Assembly: GCF_900233005.1 (NCBI RefSeq)
Contig: NZ_LT960611.1
Span: 992,001 to 1,056,000 of the forward strand
From: Vibrio tapetis subsp. tapetis
Lineage (GTDB): Bacteria; Pseudomonadota; Gammaproteobacteria; Enterobacterales; Vibrionaceae
DNA length: 64,000 nucleotides
Direction of reading: 5' to 3'
A program made the position numbers and the translations under genes. This document shows positions 48,838 through 57,211 of this stretch, piece by piece (the stretch's first letter is position 1; each line of letters starts with the position of its first letter). The notes beneath the pieces are model-generated. The model was given only the letters and a program-made list of their open reading frames with translations, did not search any database and was not told where the DNA came from.

Positions 48838-48943
48838 GGCATTATAACCCATTGTAATTAATCAACTTACGTCAAGTCGACAATAAAAAGCATTACAATA
48901 CGCATTACTTTTGGCTGGCGGTAGGGCCTTTCTACCATGTTTT

Positions 48944-49642
48944 TCAGCTACGCATCAATATGTGTTTTTTATATGCTTCGGGATACTTCAACAACAACCG
49001 GCCTATCTCCCAAGACCAACCTATTTCAACAATTTTTGCCGATGAGGAGATCTCGTCGCCTGTTTCAATATCAACCCAATTAAGCCCCGTAAACCTAATT
49101 CGGTTAATCAATGAGGATAGATCGACTAGAGCCTCGGGCTTTACTGAGCCTTCACCTCGAATAATAGCCTGGGCCATCGAGTGATTGCCGCCAGTAACAA
49201 GACCAACACACAGTGGCCAACAGTACTCAACACTATGATTTGTTGTTTGTTTGAAAGGACCATTCCTTAAATCTGTCCCTATAGAACCTAGGTTCCTGAT
49301 AATGCGATTAGGATGCCAAGGGTTTGGTATAACAATATCACTTGAAAAGTTGAGCACTAGTGCCTCATTTTCATACTCATAATCACAGTACTCCCAATAA
49401 TGGCCGTAGCGAGAGCTTGGGTAAAACAGCAATTGACCATGCTCAAAGCCCATCCCAACGTCATGATCATCACTAATATATGGCTTAAGCATCAACTCTG
49501 ATTGCAGCCTTCTCCAAACTGTTTTTTGTAAATCAATTAAGCCTTCAAAATTACCTAATTCGTCCAACTCCGTAGCGCGCCTGATTAGGTTTTGAAAGTC
49601 TAGAGGAACTTCATCTTTTCTAGTTCGTTTGCTAAACACCAA
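48944..49642 (-). CDS. Uncharacterised protein, possibly DUF6710-like
   Basis: A 232-residue soluble protein without signal or membrane segment. Visible features are an acidic aromatic patch 'HYWEYCDYEYENEALVLNF', 'NPWHPNRIIRNLGSIG' and 'GLVTGGNHSMAQAIIRGEG', followed by 'WVDIETGDEI'. The 'GGNHS.A.AI..GEG' block recalls DUF6710 proteins, which occur beside toxin or mobile genes; this is from memory and tentative. Last of three small leftward genes that open the accessory island. Confidence 0.55.
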   Translation of the reverse strand: MVFSKRTRKDEVPLDFQNLIRRATELDELGNFEGLIDLQKTVWRRLQSELMLKPYISDDHDVGMGFEHGQLLFYPSSRYGHYWEYCDYEYENEALVLNFSSDIVIPNPWHPNRIIRNLGSIGTDLRNGPFKQTTNHSVEYCWPLCVGLVTGGNHSMAQAIIRGEGSVKPEALVDLSSLINRIRFTGLNWVDIETGDEISSSAKIVEIGWSWEIGRLLLKYPEAYKKHILMRS

Positions 49643-49693
49643 AAACCTCCGTGGGTTAACTATACTGATCCATCAAGTAAACGGCCTTAAGCC

Positions 49694-49939
49694 TTAATTG
49701 AAGCGTGATATTCTTCGGTTGTAATATCCAATTGATGCACTACTTAAAGAGAAAAAGCCCACCAGAAATACAACGAACCATCTGTAACGTAGGTATCTAT
49801 CGATTGCCGAATAGACGTCGACTGGTATCGGGCTATTCCATGCCAAACCAAAGCTAATAATACTGCAGAAAAATAACAAACAAGATAAAACGATTCCTAA
49901 CTTTACCTTCCAATCACAAAGCTCAAAATACATAACCAA
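49694..49939 (-). CDS. Small two-helix membrane protein
   Basis: 81 residues with two hydrophobic stretches (residues 14-33 and 52-70) joined by 'NSPIPVDVYSAIDRYLRYRW'. Nine bases downstream of the 75-residue gene. No family recognised; could be an immunity or accessory membrane protein. Confidence 0.45.
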   Translation of the reverse strand: MVMYFELCDWKVKLGIVLSCLLFFCSIISFGLAWNSPIPVDVYSAIDRYLRYRWFVVFLVGFFSLSSASIGYYNRRISRFN

Positions 49940-49948
49940 CCCCCGTTA

Positions 49949-50176
49949 TCAATCCTTGTCATACAGCTGAAAACACCAAGCCCACTCAGCTTGAATCTTA
50001 TCCTTGAGCCCTGCTATTTCTTGTTCAATGTTGGACTTTGACTCACCGTCTAACGTGCTTGCCAACTCGGCTTCTAGTTCTTTAATTTCAGTGTGTAATG
50101 GCTCACAAGCTTTTTCTGCTCTAAATTCTTCTTTTTCTATAACACCCTGTCTTCTTACATCTTGGGCCTGACTCAT
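49949..50176 (-). CDS. Small coiled-coil protein
   Basis: 75 residues, very charged, mostly one helix ('HTEIKELEAELASTLDGESKSNIEQEIAGLKDKIQAEWAW'). Ribosome site GGAAGTGAGG precedes the ATG. No family recognised; first of a three-gene leftward group. Confidence 0.45.
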   Translation of the reverse strand: MSQAQDVRRQGVIEKEEFRAEKACEPLHTEIKELEAELASTLDGESKSNIEQEIAGLKDKIQAEWAWCFQLYDKD

Positions 50177-51959
50177 TTGTATTCCTCACTTCCGCTTCGA
50201 ATCTTAACTTTGTTAAGCTGATATAAAATCAGCACCATATAAGCACAGTTCAATATGACAAACCAAGACTCGATACGCAAAGTATATCTTCTGAGTATTT
50301 TCAGTAACTTATTTTGTGAGTTTCAAGCGACACTGGTACGAAGCATTTAACGGATTTCAACTTTGCGTTACGCATAACGTTAAGCTGCAAGAAGTTCACC
50401 TTAAACACTATTGTTATTCACCCTGGTGGTGGTGCCCTAGGGAGCCGAAAAATTTTTATAACCCGAGCTGTTGCCGCGTTTGCAGAAACAAGGCTTCCAG
50501 AGGGACCCGTGGACTTTTATAGCAGGTACTCACCCATCTACCGCGCCTGACAGTTACAGATAAATTAGCAGTCCTGGTCATGAGTACTTTTAGCCGGTGA
50601 TTGTTACTACTTACCCTACCCGCTTGGCAGTTGAAATAATTAACGCGAGTGGTAGTGACATCGTGACATCACCTAGGCCAACTTCTACCCGATTGAAATG
50701 AACACTCATTCTATGAATCTTTGCCCTGGTCTTATAAATTCAATACCCATTGAACGATCTCATTATCCTTAACGATCAAGAATACGAGTTTGGTGGTGAC
50801 ATTGTGACACTACCTCGGGCAAATACTGCCCCCACCATTTTCATGACTTAGTAAACGAAGGGTGACTAGTTCCAGCGAACCGGCACTAAGTTAGTCACTA
50901 GCAACATGATGTGGCCAACTTGCACTTGGAACTAAATTCTCTGGCGGCCAATTCAGCAAGTTTGGAAAGTTCATCATTAAAAATTAGCCGGTTCTCTCCT
51001 ACTCTTCATCTTGGCCACTGGCGAACAGATCGGCGCGAAACGCTCCACTCATAAAATCCGCCCATATTTGGCCATGATATGAAGTCTCGCCATTTACCAT
51101 CATCACAAGTTACAGCCCAACGTTACTTGATGCTTTGTCTGCCCCCGATCAATCTAAGACGAGGCTAAGCCCTAAATCGACTCATTAAGCGTTTTAGTGG
51201 GGTTTCTAGCCCCAAAAATACCCCTACCTAGGCCTGTCCTGCGCAATTAATCGTTAGAGCACATTAATTATCTGATTGCATAGCGGATTTGGTCATTCTG
51301 CTTTTTTTGAAAATCAGGCTATTTACAGCTTCACCAGTGATTTTTAGCGGATTATGGGTAAAGAATGGACGTTGAACACAGAAAATCTCTCGGATATTTG
51401 GGACAAATTTAAGGATCAAATTGCACCCAAAAATACGGTCAAAAATCAGGGCTTAAAAGTGGTGATTTGTATCTTTCTTTCAGAAAACGGCGTTTTTTCA
51501 ATATAGTCCTACGCAACACATATCAAAAAGTGTTCTAAGAATTTGAATCAAATAAAATTTCAGTGCATTTGTATATGGGGTAAAAGTAGCCAATGCGTAG
51601 GTTCATCAGCGATTTTTTTAATACCTCAAAAATAACCTAACAAGCTGATTAATATAAATATTTATTAAAACATAAAAACTGCCGGGTTTTGAGTGTTTAA
51701 AAATAGGAAATTCTGAAAGTTTTCTAGGTTGTCAAGAGACAAGAGAAATCAGCCTTACTTAACTACTCACATTGAGTGAGCCGACAGACCAACTCGATCT
51801 TGGACAGAAACGAGCTAGCTCGTTGGAATGCCTTCCCCTACTTCAGATAACCTGAGTTTAGTTAAAACTAAGCTGGCGACTTTACTAAATGCGATTTTAG
51901 TGTGTGTGTTTTTTATTCGAGTGAGTATGAGACGCTACAGAAGGCAATGGTTTGGATTA

Positions 51960-51984
51960 ACTCGGAATTGATTCCGAGTTTTTT
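51960..51984 (+). terminator. Rho-independent terminator of an unidentified rightward transcript
   Basis: ACTCGGAAT / ATTCCGAGT stem (loop TG region) followed by TTTTTT. No rightward coding gene ends here, so it implies an unannotated transcript from 51.3-51.95 kb. Confidence 0.75.
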
Positions 51985-51991
51985 GGTCTTT

Positions 51992-52019
51992 AGAAAGCCC
52001 GAAGTCGTTCGGGCTTTCT
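51992..52019. terminator. Hairpin downstream of the leftward membrane-protein gene
   Basis: Stem AGAAAGCCCGAA / TTCGGGCTTTCT with a four-base loop, 16 bases past the stop of the 128-residue gene. No long U-tract on the minus strand; likely a 3' end stabiliser or terminator. Confidence 0.55.
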
Positions 52020-52034
52020 GGTATCACTAATGTG

Positions 52035-52421
52035 TTACTCTTTCGACAAGTCACTCATGAGTGTTGATAACGGGATATAAAACACTATCCCAGCTAAGAA
52101 AGTAACTATCTGGGCTATGTAAAAGTTGAAGTTAATATCAGGTATCAACTGGAATCCGATATACATTGCCATAGACAAAATAGACACAACAAAGATGTAT
52201 ACCTGATAAGTGCTGAACCTATCTCTTTTCTTGTTTTTATCAGGTACATCAAGTGTCTTAGCTAGTAACTGTCCGTACATGATAGAAGTCGCTAGAGAGA
52301 AGTCAGACAGCTTTAAGAATGACATCAGCTCATTGTTAAGCATCTTTATCAAGAACAACACCAGAAGCGGCAACACTATGAATACCGCTTCTTTCTTCGC
52401 TGTGTCAAAACTTCTAGTCAT
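52035..52421 (-). CDS. Membrane protein of a SIR2-linked gene pair, function unknown
   Basis: 128 residues with about four hydrophobic segments ('AVFIVLPLLVLFLIKML', 'FSLATSIMYGQLLA', 'YQVYIFVVSILSMAMYIGFQLI', 'FYIAQIVTFLAGIVFYIPL'). Its start overlaps the end of the 295-residue gene by eight bases, so the two are co-translated. A small multi-pass protein coupled to a soluble one is a common layout for a membrane effector in defence modules; that role is inference. Confidence 0.6.
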   Translation of the reverse strand: MTRSFDTAKKEAVFIVLPLLVLFLIKMLNNELMSFLKLSDFSLATSIMYGQLLAKTLDVPDKNKKRDRFSTYQVYIFVVSILSMAMYIGFQLIPDINFNFYIAQIVTFLAGIVFYIPLSTLMSDLSKE

Positions 52422-53301
52422 TCTCTAAGTCCAGTGTGAATTGCTCTATCTCGCTTTGCGGGACAACTCGAATCACTTTTAAAATTTCGGTTTCGTATGA
52501 TGCTTTTTTCTTGAGCTTGTTCGTTCTTCGCTTCGTTCTTACTTGAACATGTAAAGCATCACCTGGCCATATTTGTTCTTCATCATTCGACCATTTTTTA
52601 AACCATTTCGCGTCTAACATTTTCGCGCTAAAATTCTTAGGTTTACGTATATTACACTCAAAGTCCCATTGCAGGTTCTCAACATAAGACGGACGACGAA
52701 CAATGAACACCTCTTTAGACAGAAAAGGCTGAACAGTGTCTTCAAAAATTTGGTCTCCCGTTCGAGGGCAAGAGAAATCTTTATTAATGTCATCAAAGTC
52801 TAGTTCACGACCGAATTGAACCAAATCGGATGGGGAAAGCATACCCTTGGCTTTGTAGATTTTGTTCAATGCGTCTGCCACATCTATTAAGTGAGCATCC
52901 CCCTCACAAGTGAATTGCTCAAAAGATGATTCATTTGCCGATGCTGTTGTATAAACGTTATCCACGAACGTTCGTACATCACTTTCTGAATCAATCTTAT
53001 TAGCCGTGGCGATTTCTTTTCTTACACCATTATAGATACCGTCAAAGATGTTATTCAGCTTTGCATTGCGAATTTTGTCTTTAAGCTTTGTACCAATGTC
53101 AGCGATACAAGAGCCTTCGCGAGTACTGTTTAATGAAGAAATAAACTCTATGTCTTTGCCGTAGCCTTTGATAAAAGCTTCTTGAAGCTCGTTGAACCCC
53201 TCGATGTATACAGCCATTGCGTGAAAGACTCTCTCTGGTCTTCCCTCTGTTTTGTCGAAGTCGATTCGGATTGAGTAGCCAACAGACATATAATTCTCCA
53301 T
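52414..53301 (-). CDS. Uncharacterised soluble protein divergent from the SIR2 gene
   Basis: 295 residues (possibly starting at the fifth codon, MSVGYSIRIDF). No signal peptide. 'DFDKTEGRPERVFHAMAVYIEGFNELQEAFIKGYG' is predicted helical. Late 'GDALHVQVRTKRRTNKLKKKASYETEILKVIRVVPQ' has the look of a small beta barrel. No catalytic motif and no family recognised. Translationally coupled to the membrane protein downstream and divergent, by 182 bases, from the SIR2-domain gene, so the three may form one module. Confidence 0.6.
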   Translation of the reverse strand: MENYMSVGYSIRIDFDKTEGRPERVFHAMAVYIEGFNELQEAFIKGYGKDIEFISSLNSTREGSCIADIGTKLKDKIRNAKLNNIFDGIYNGVRKEIATANKIDSESDVRTFVDNVYTTASANESSFEQFTCEGDAHLIDVADALNKIYKAKGMLSPSDLVQFGRELDFDDINKDFSCPRTGDQIFEDTVQPFLSKEVFIVRRPSYVENLQWDFECNIRKPKNFSAKMLDAKWFKKWSNDEEQIWPGDALHVQVRTKRRTNKLKKKASYETEILKVIRVVPQSEIEQFTLDLEND

Positions 53302-53483
53302 TATTCAGTCTGTTAGATTCTCACTTGTAATTGGCAATGACACAAGTAGTTTGTCGTTGCAGATTAACGCAAGTTCATCAAAAGCAATAACAGGAATGAG
53401 ATACCCATATACAAATTAATGCTATGCGACCAAGCATAGACGTATTACCCTAATATTAAATTTTAGAGATTTCAGAGGGTAAC

Positions 53484-54983
53484 GTGGACATACGCGGATT
53501 TATTGAACAGTATCGAAATCACCCAGTACTTTTTGTTGGTGATGGCGTCAGTCTTCGATACTTGAACAACTCATACACATGGGACGGTTTGCTCAAGAAC
53601 ATTGCTATCGAGCTAACAGGAAACGGTGAGTTCTATCTTGATATAAAGTCACAGTGCCAAGTAGATGGTAAGTACGACTTCACTATGGTTGCTTCTAAGC
53701 TTGAAGAAGCATTCAACCAAGCATTGAGTGAAGACCGTCACGGAAAATTCAAAACGGTGAATGACATCTTTTACGAGGAGATGGAAAAAGAGAATAACTT
53801 GAGCCGCTTCAAAGTCTATATCTCGCAGCTACTAGGTGAGCTAGATTATCGTGAAGAAATGGCAGACGAGATTGCTGAGTTAAAGAAAATCCGTAAGAAC
53901 ATCGGTTCTGTTATCACGACAAACTATGACCGTTTAGTTGAAGACGTGTTCGGTTTTCAGTCACTAGTAGGTAATCACATCTTGTTAAGTAACCCGTACG
54001 GATCTGTATACAAGATTCACGGCTGTCATACTGATCCGTCTAAAGTGATTATCACCGAAGACGATTACAGTAAGTTCAACGATAAGTACGAGCTTATCCG
54101 CGCTCAACTACTTTCCATCTTTATTCATAACCCAATCATTTTTATGGGCTACGGTATCGGTGACGAGAACATCAAGAGCTTGTTAAAGACCATCTTCACT
54201 TATGTAGAGCCAAACTCAGAAGACGCGGAACGCATCCGCAATAACTTCTTGCTAGTAGAGTACGAACGCGGTTCAGCTTCACATGAAATTTGTGAACATG
54301 ATATTGACCTTGAGGGCTTCTCAACGATTCGAATCAACAAGGTCAAGACCGATGATTTCGTGGAAATCTACAAAGCACTTTCTGACTTAAATCTGCCTGT
54401 TTCTGCAATGGACATCCGAAAGGTGCAAGGCATTGTAAAAGAGATTTACTCAGGCGGTAGCATCAAAGTAAACATCACTGAAGACTTAGACTCGCTTGAT
54501 AATAACGCTAAGATTCTTGCTATTGGTTCAAGTAAGACGATTACCTACACTCATCAAGACGCTTCGGGAATGATGAGTAATTATTTTGATATCATCGACG
54601 AAGCTAACGCTCAGCTATTAACGTTGATTAATGAAATCAATATCACTAGCACTCAGTGGTTCCCTATTTTCGGATTCCATCAAGTTTGTCCTGATATCGC
54701 TAAAGCTGAGACGCTAAAAGCACAACAAGTGGCTAAGCTTAAAACTTATCTAGGGACTTTGACTTCTAATGTTCAAAACACTCTGAGAAGCATTGATGAC
54801 ATTATAGCTGAAGAGTGCATAACCAGAGCTAACAAAGTTAACGCTATTCTCTGGTCTGTATGGCACGAAAACTTAGATTTGGTCCAAGTCGAAGGGTTCT
54901 TACTAGCAATGACAGATAAAAAAGACACTCACTATCGTCGTTTGCTTTGTGCGTATGACTTTAAGAAGTACGGAGAAGATTAA
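53484..54983 (+). CDS. SIR2-family protein, candidate NAD-consuming defence effector
   Basis: 499 residues starting at GTG with an AGAGGG ribosome site. The SIR2_2-type domain is at residues 13-265: 'VLFVGDGVSLRY' (NAD-binding loop, Gly19/Gly21), 'TTNYDRLVED' (145-154), catalytic-type His179 in 'IHGCH', and 'FMGYGIGDENIKSLL'. The C-terminal 200 residues are helical and match nothing I know. Bacterial proteins of this build (Thoeris ThsA, DSR, SIR2-HerA) degrade NAD on phage infection. Here no TIR, HerA or pAgo partner is adjacent. The gene ends at a strong terminator. Confidence 0.85.
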   Translation: MDIRGFIEQYRNHPVLFVGDGVSLRYLNNSYTWDGLLKNIAIELTGNGEFYLDIKSQCQVDGKYDFTMVASKLEEAFNQALSEDRHGKFKTVNDIFYEEMEKENNLSRFKVYISQLLGELDYREEMADEIAELKKIRKNIGSVITTNYDRLVEDVFGFQSLVGNHILLSNPYGSVYKIHGCHTDPSKVIITEDDYSKFNDKYELIRAQLLSIFIHNPIIFMGYGIGDENIKSLLKTIFTYVEPNSEDAERIRNNFLLVEYERGSASHEICEHDIDLEGFSTIRINKVKTDDFVEIYKALSDLNLPVSAMDIRKVQGIVKEIYSGGSIKVNITEDLDSLDNNAKILAIGSSKTITYTHQDASGMMSNYFDIIDEANAQLLTLINEINITSTQWFPIFGFHQVCPDIAKAETLKAQQVAKLKTYLGTLTSNVQNTLRSIDDIIAEECITRANKVNAILWSVWHENLDLVQVEGFLLAMTDKKDTHYRRLLCAYDFKKYGED

Positions 54984-54994
54984 AAAATAAGCAA

Positions 54995-55021
54995 AAGGGA
55001 TTCAATCGAATCCCTTTTTTA
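54995..55021 (+). terminator. Rho-independent terminator of the SIR2 gene
   Basis: Stem AAGGGATTC / GAATCCCTT with loop AATC and a run of Ts, 12 bases past the stop. From here to 55276 I see no gene. Confidence 0.85.
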
Positions 55022-55276
55022 ATATCAGATAGTTACACCCGCACTTTAAAGATGCTGTCGGTGGACAACAGAGAGCAGTGTCATTTTATCTTTCTAGGCC
55101 GCATTCTGTCGTTTACATAAGCCTTAGTGCAGGCATTAAAGTTTAAAACTCATTTTTGGACAGAAATGTGCCAGCGCTCATGCTAAATTAGCAAACTATC
55201 AATAACCATTACTAATAGAAAGTAGCTAAACCAAATATCCAATATTGATGGTCCAGTTCCCCCGTGTTGATCCACT

Positions 55277-55755
55277 TTAGCCTACCACCCCAGAACATTG
55301 GCTATCAGGGGAACGACAATCTTTTCCGTTAACATAGGTCCAACGTTGCAGCTCTAAGCTCGCTTTTTGTGATTGGTTCTTGTTAAACAGCTTAAGTATG
55401 GTTGAACGCTTGAAGTTACCAGCACCGAGGTTGAAGACGAAGCTAACGAGCACATCGAATTGAGATTGAGTGACATCAACAACAAGAGGTTGATTTACTA
55501 CTCTTTCAGCAGCTTTAACGTCAGCGATAAAGTTACGAGCAATTTGTTCTTTGGTAACGACATCCCTTAACTTAACGTCTTTTATGTGGCCAAGACCGTT
55601 CGTCCATACATCAGCACTGCATTGGTCGGCTTCGGTTCGACACCTTCCAATGTATGCTAATCCTTGTTAGCTACTTTGCATGTTAGGCGCAATGCTAGAC
55701 GCAATGGCGAGAACAGCAGCTACTGAACAAATTGTTTACTGACTAATGTTTTCAT
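55277..55755 (-). pseudogene. Phage endolysin (GH24 lysozyme) remnant
   Basis: From ATG at 55755 the frame opens 'MKTLVSKQFV' and hits a stop. The next frame reads 'VAAVLAIASSIAPNMQSS', a TAA, then 'QGLAYIGRCRTEADQCSADVWTNGLGH...VKLRDVVTKEQIA...' and 'SQFDVLVSFVFNLGAGNF', 'LELQRWTYVNGKDC', ending 'CSGVVG' at 55277. This is an SAR/secreted phage lysozyme with one early frameshift, an in-frame stop, a small deletion where the catalytic Glu-Gly of GH24 should be ('GR-CRTEA'), and a lost C-terminus. Its start overlaps the holin remnant, as in a phage lysis cassette. Confidence 0.8.
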
Positions 55756-55948
55756 ATAGTTCTTCCGACACTAGTCGCCTGCGAATCTCATCAAACATCT
55801 TCAATTTGATTATGCGATTAATTGCGTAAGTGATAAACACCATGATCACACCAATGATTACTGGCCAATCTTGTATAGAGAACATGCCAGTGAGCGCAAG
55901 TAAGCAACTGTTGAGGTAGGTAAGAAATGAAGAAATCTTCTCTTACAT
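55736..55948 (-). pseudogene. Phage holin remnant (HP1-type)
   Basis: ATG at 55948 is followed at once by TAA, then an intact frame 'EKISSFLTYLNSCLLALTGMF...DWPVIIGVIMVFITYAINRIIK...EIRRRLVSEELYENISQ' to the stop at 55736-55738. Two membrane segments and a charged tail fit a small phage holin. The second codon has become a stop, or the true start is lost. The end overlaps the endolysin start by 20 bases. Confidence 0.7.
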
Positions 55949-55963
55949 ATAGCACCCACAAAA

Positions 55964-55995
55964 AAGCGCCGCTTTCACAATAGAAAGTGGCGCTT
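55964..55995. terminator. Hairpin terminator next to the lysis remnant
   Basis: Stem AAGCGCCGCTTTC / GAAAGTGGCGCTT (one G-T pair), loop ACAATA, with As before and Ts partly after. It lies between the lysis remnant and the end of the nuclease gene. Confidence 0.65.
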
Positions 55996-56087
55996 CAATT
56001 TATGAACAGAAACAACAAAGTCCTATCAATTAAATGATGGCTTTGCAATGTGGTAACGGTTCACCTTTTAAGATTAAAAGTCAATGT

Positions 56088-57211
56088 CTACTTAACACCT
56101 TTAACACCTTTAACACCAATATGTCTTGCAATATCTCTTTTAAACTTAGTTAGACTCTTATCCTCAAGATTTCCTTCAAATAACTCTTTTCCAAAAATAT
56201 CTTTCCTAACATCCGTTGATGTTATATTTAGTGACTTGGCAATTTCATTTAATCTAGATTCACTATAACGCTTCTTATTATCTAAAAGACTAATAATTTC
56301 TCTCTTATGAAAACTATACCTACCTATAATTTTAAATATATCAAGGTAGTTCTTTATATTTTCACAATCAGTCTCATAACCAATAATAAAATCACTTGGC
56401 TTCTTAATGTTTAAAATATTCTTTCCATTATAGAATAGAACTTTGAATCTAGATGAGTAGTCTATATCAAATAAGTTTGAAGTTGGACTTAATGACGATA
56501 GTGATGTTCCATTCAAGATATCTTCATTTTTCTTAAACTTACAATTGCAAGAATAGCAAGAAGGTACGAAGTTATATAATGATAACGAGAACAATGGATA
56601 TTTCTTCTTATCAAGAACATGATCCAAAGTAAAATGGCTATGGGATTTTTTCAAAGCAACTTTATCTAAGTTGTCTTTAACATTTTCAGGTATATTAAGA
56701 TCGCTAATATTAGTAATAGTAGGTCGTTGTTCAATTATTTTTCTGGCACGTATTTCCGTTACTCCTTCAATTTTTAACAAATCAACTATAGATGCCCGTT
56801 TAACAAAATCTAAGCTGTGATGATAGTCTTGTGTATCCTTAAATGCATTGACATAATCAATATTACAGAAGTAACATGTATTAAGATTCAAATCATATCT
56901 TTTGTTAATAAAGAAATTTGATATTTTCCTTTGATAAGCTACGCTTCCCTTTTTATCATAATTGAACGTTTTATTTATCCAATTTTTGTCACCCTGGGAT
57001 AGCAATGGAAGTAAAGATTCATTTAACGTAATCAAGTAGTCAAAATCACCAGTTAACACACCAGAAAGATTTATATTTAAACCCGATTTAGTGAACTTTT
57101 TTTTGAAAAAAACCTAACTACTTTCCTCTTAAAACTCTCGGTAAATTGAAAGTTATCTATATAATCCTGATTGAATTTAGAAAGATTGCGAGGATAGTTA
57201 ATTGGAATCAT
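56088..57211 (-). CDS. HNH endonuclease of a Septu-like pair, with inserted helix-hairpin-helix; frameshifted in an A8 run
   Basis: The open frame from GTG 57059 gives 323 residues. Zinc knuckle Cys62-x2-Cys65, a helix-hairpin-helix at 91-122 ('VDLLKIEGVTEIRARKIIEQRPTITNISDL'), then HNH: 'LDHVLDKKKYP' (His147), 'LYNFVPSCYSCN' (Asn163, Cys168, Cys171). Upstream, ATG at 57211 starts 'MIPINYPRNLSKFNQDYIDNF...KRKVVRFFSKK' in another frame. It joins by a -1 shift at eight As (57107-57114 as Ts) giving '...SKKKFTKSGLNINLSGVLTGDF', total about 374 residues. The ATG overlaps the ATPase stop by 14 bases. Like PtuB of Septu, it should be the DNA-cutting partner of the ATPase. It ends in a three-fold 'GVK' repeat. 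Confidence 0.78.

Larger units (their letters stand above)
50177..52034. other. Gene-poor stretch with degenerate repeats and terminators
   Basis: No convincing long gene in 1.86 kb. Two related segments, about 50650-50680 and 50793-50822, share 'GTGG..GTGACAT.GTGACA..ACCT.GG.CAA'. 50875-50904 resembles 17397-17426. A possible 50-codon frame at 51354-51506 (MGKEWTLNTENLSDIW...) has no good ribosome site. Two strong hairpins lie at 51960-51984 and 51992-52019. It looks like decayed mobile DNA, possibly with an RNA gene ending at the first terminator. Confidence 0.45.

Noticed and set aside
50316..50522. 68-codon open frame with many Cys and Trp
   Set aside because: Odd composition, no ribosome site, no recognisable family; lies in decayed DNA.
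51354..51506. 50-codon open frame (MGKEWTLNTENL...)
   Set aside because: Composition is protein-like, but the ribosome site is poor and nothing else supports it. Mentioned under the gene-poor stretch only.
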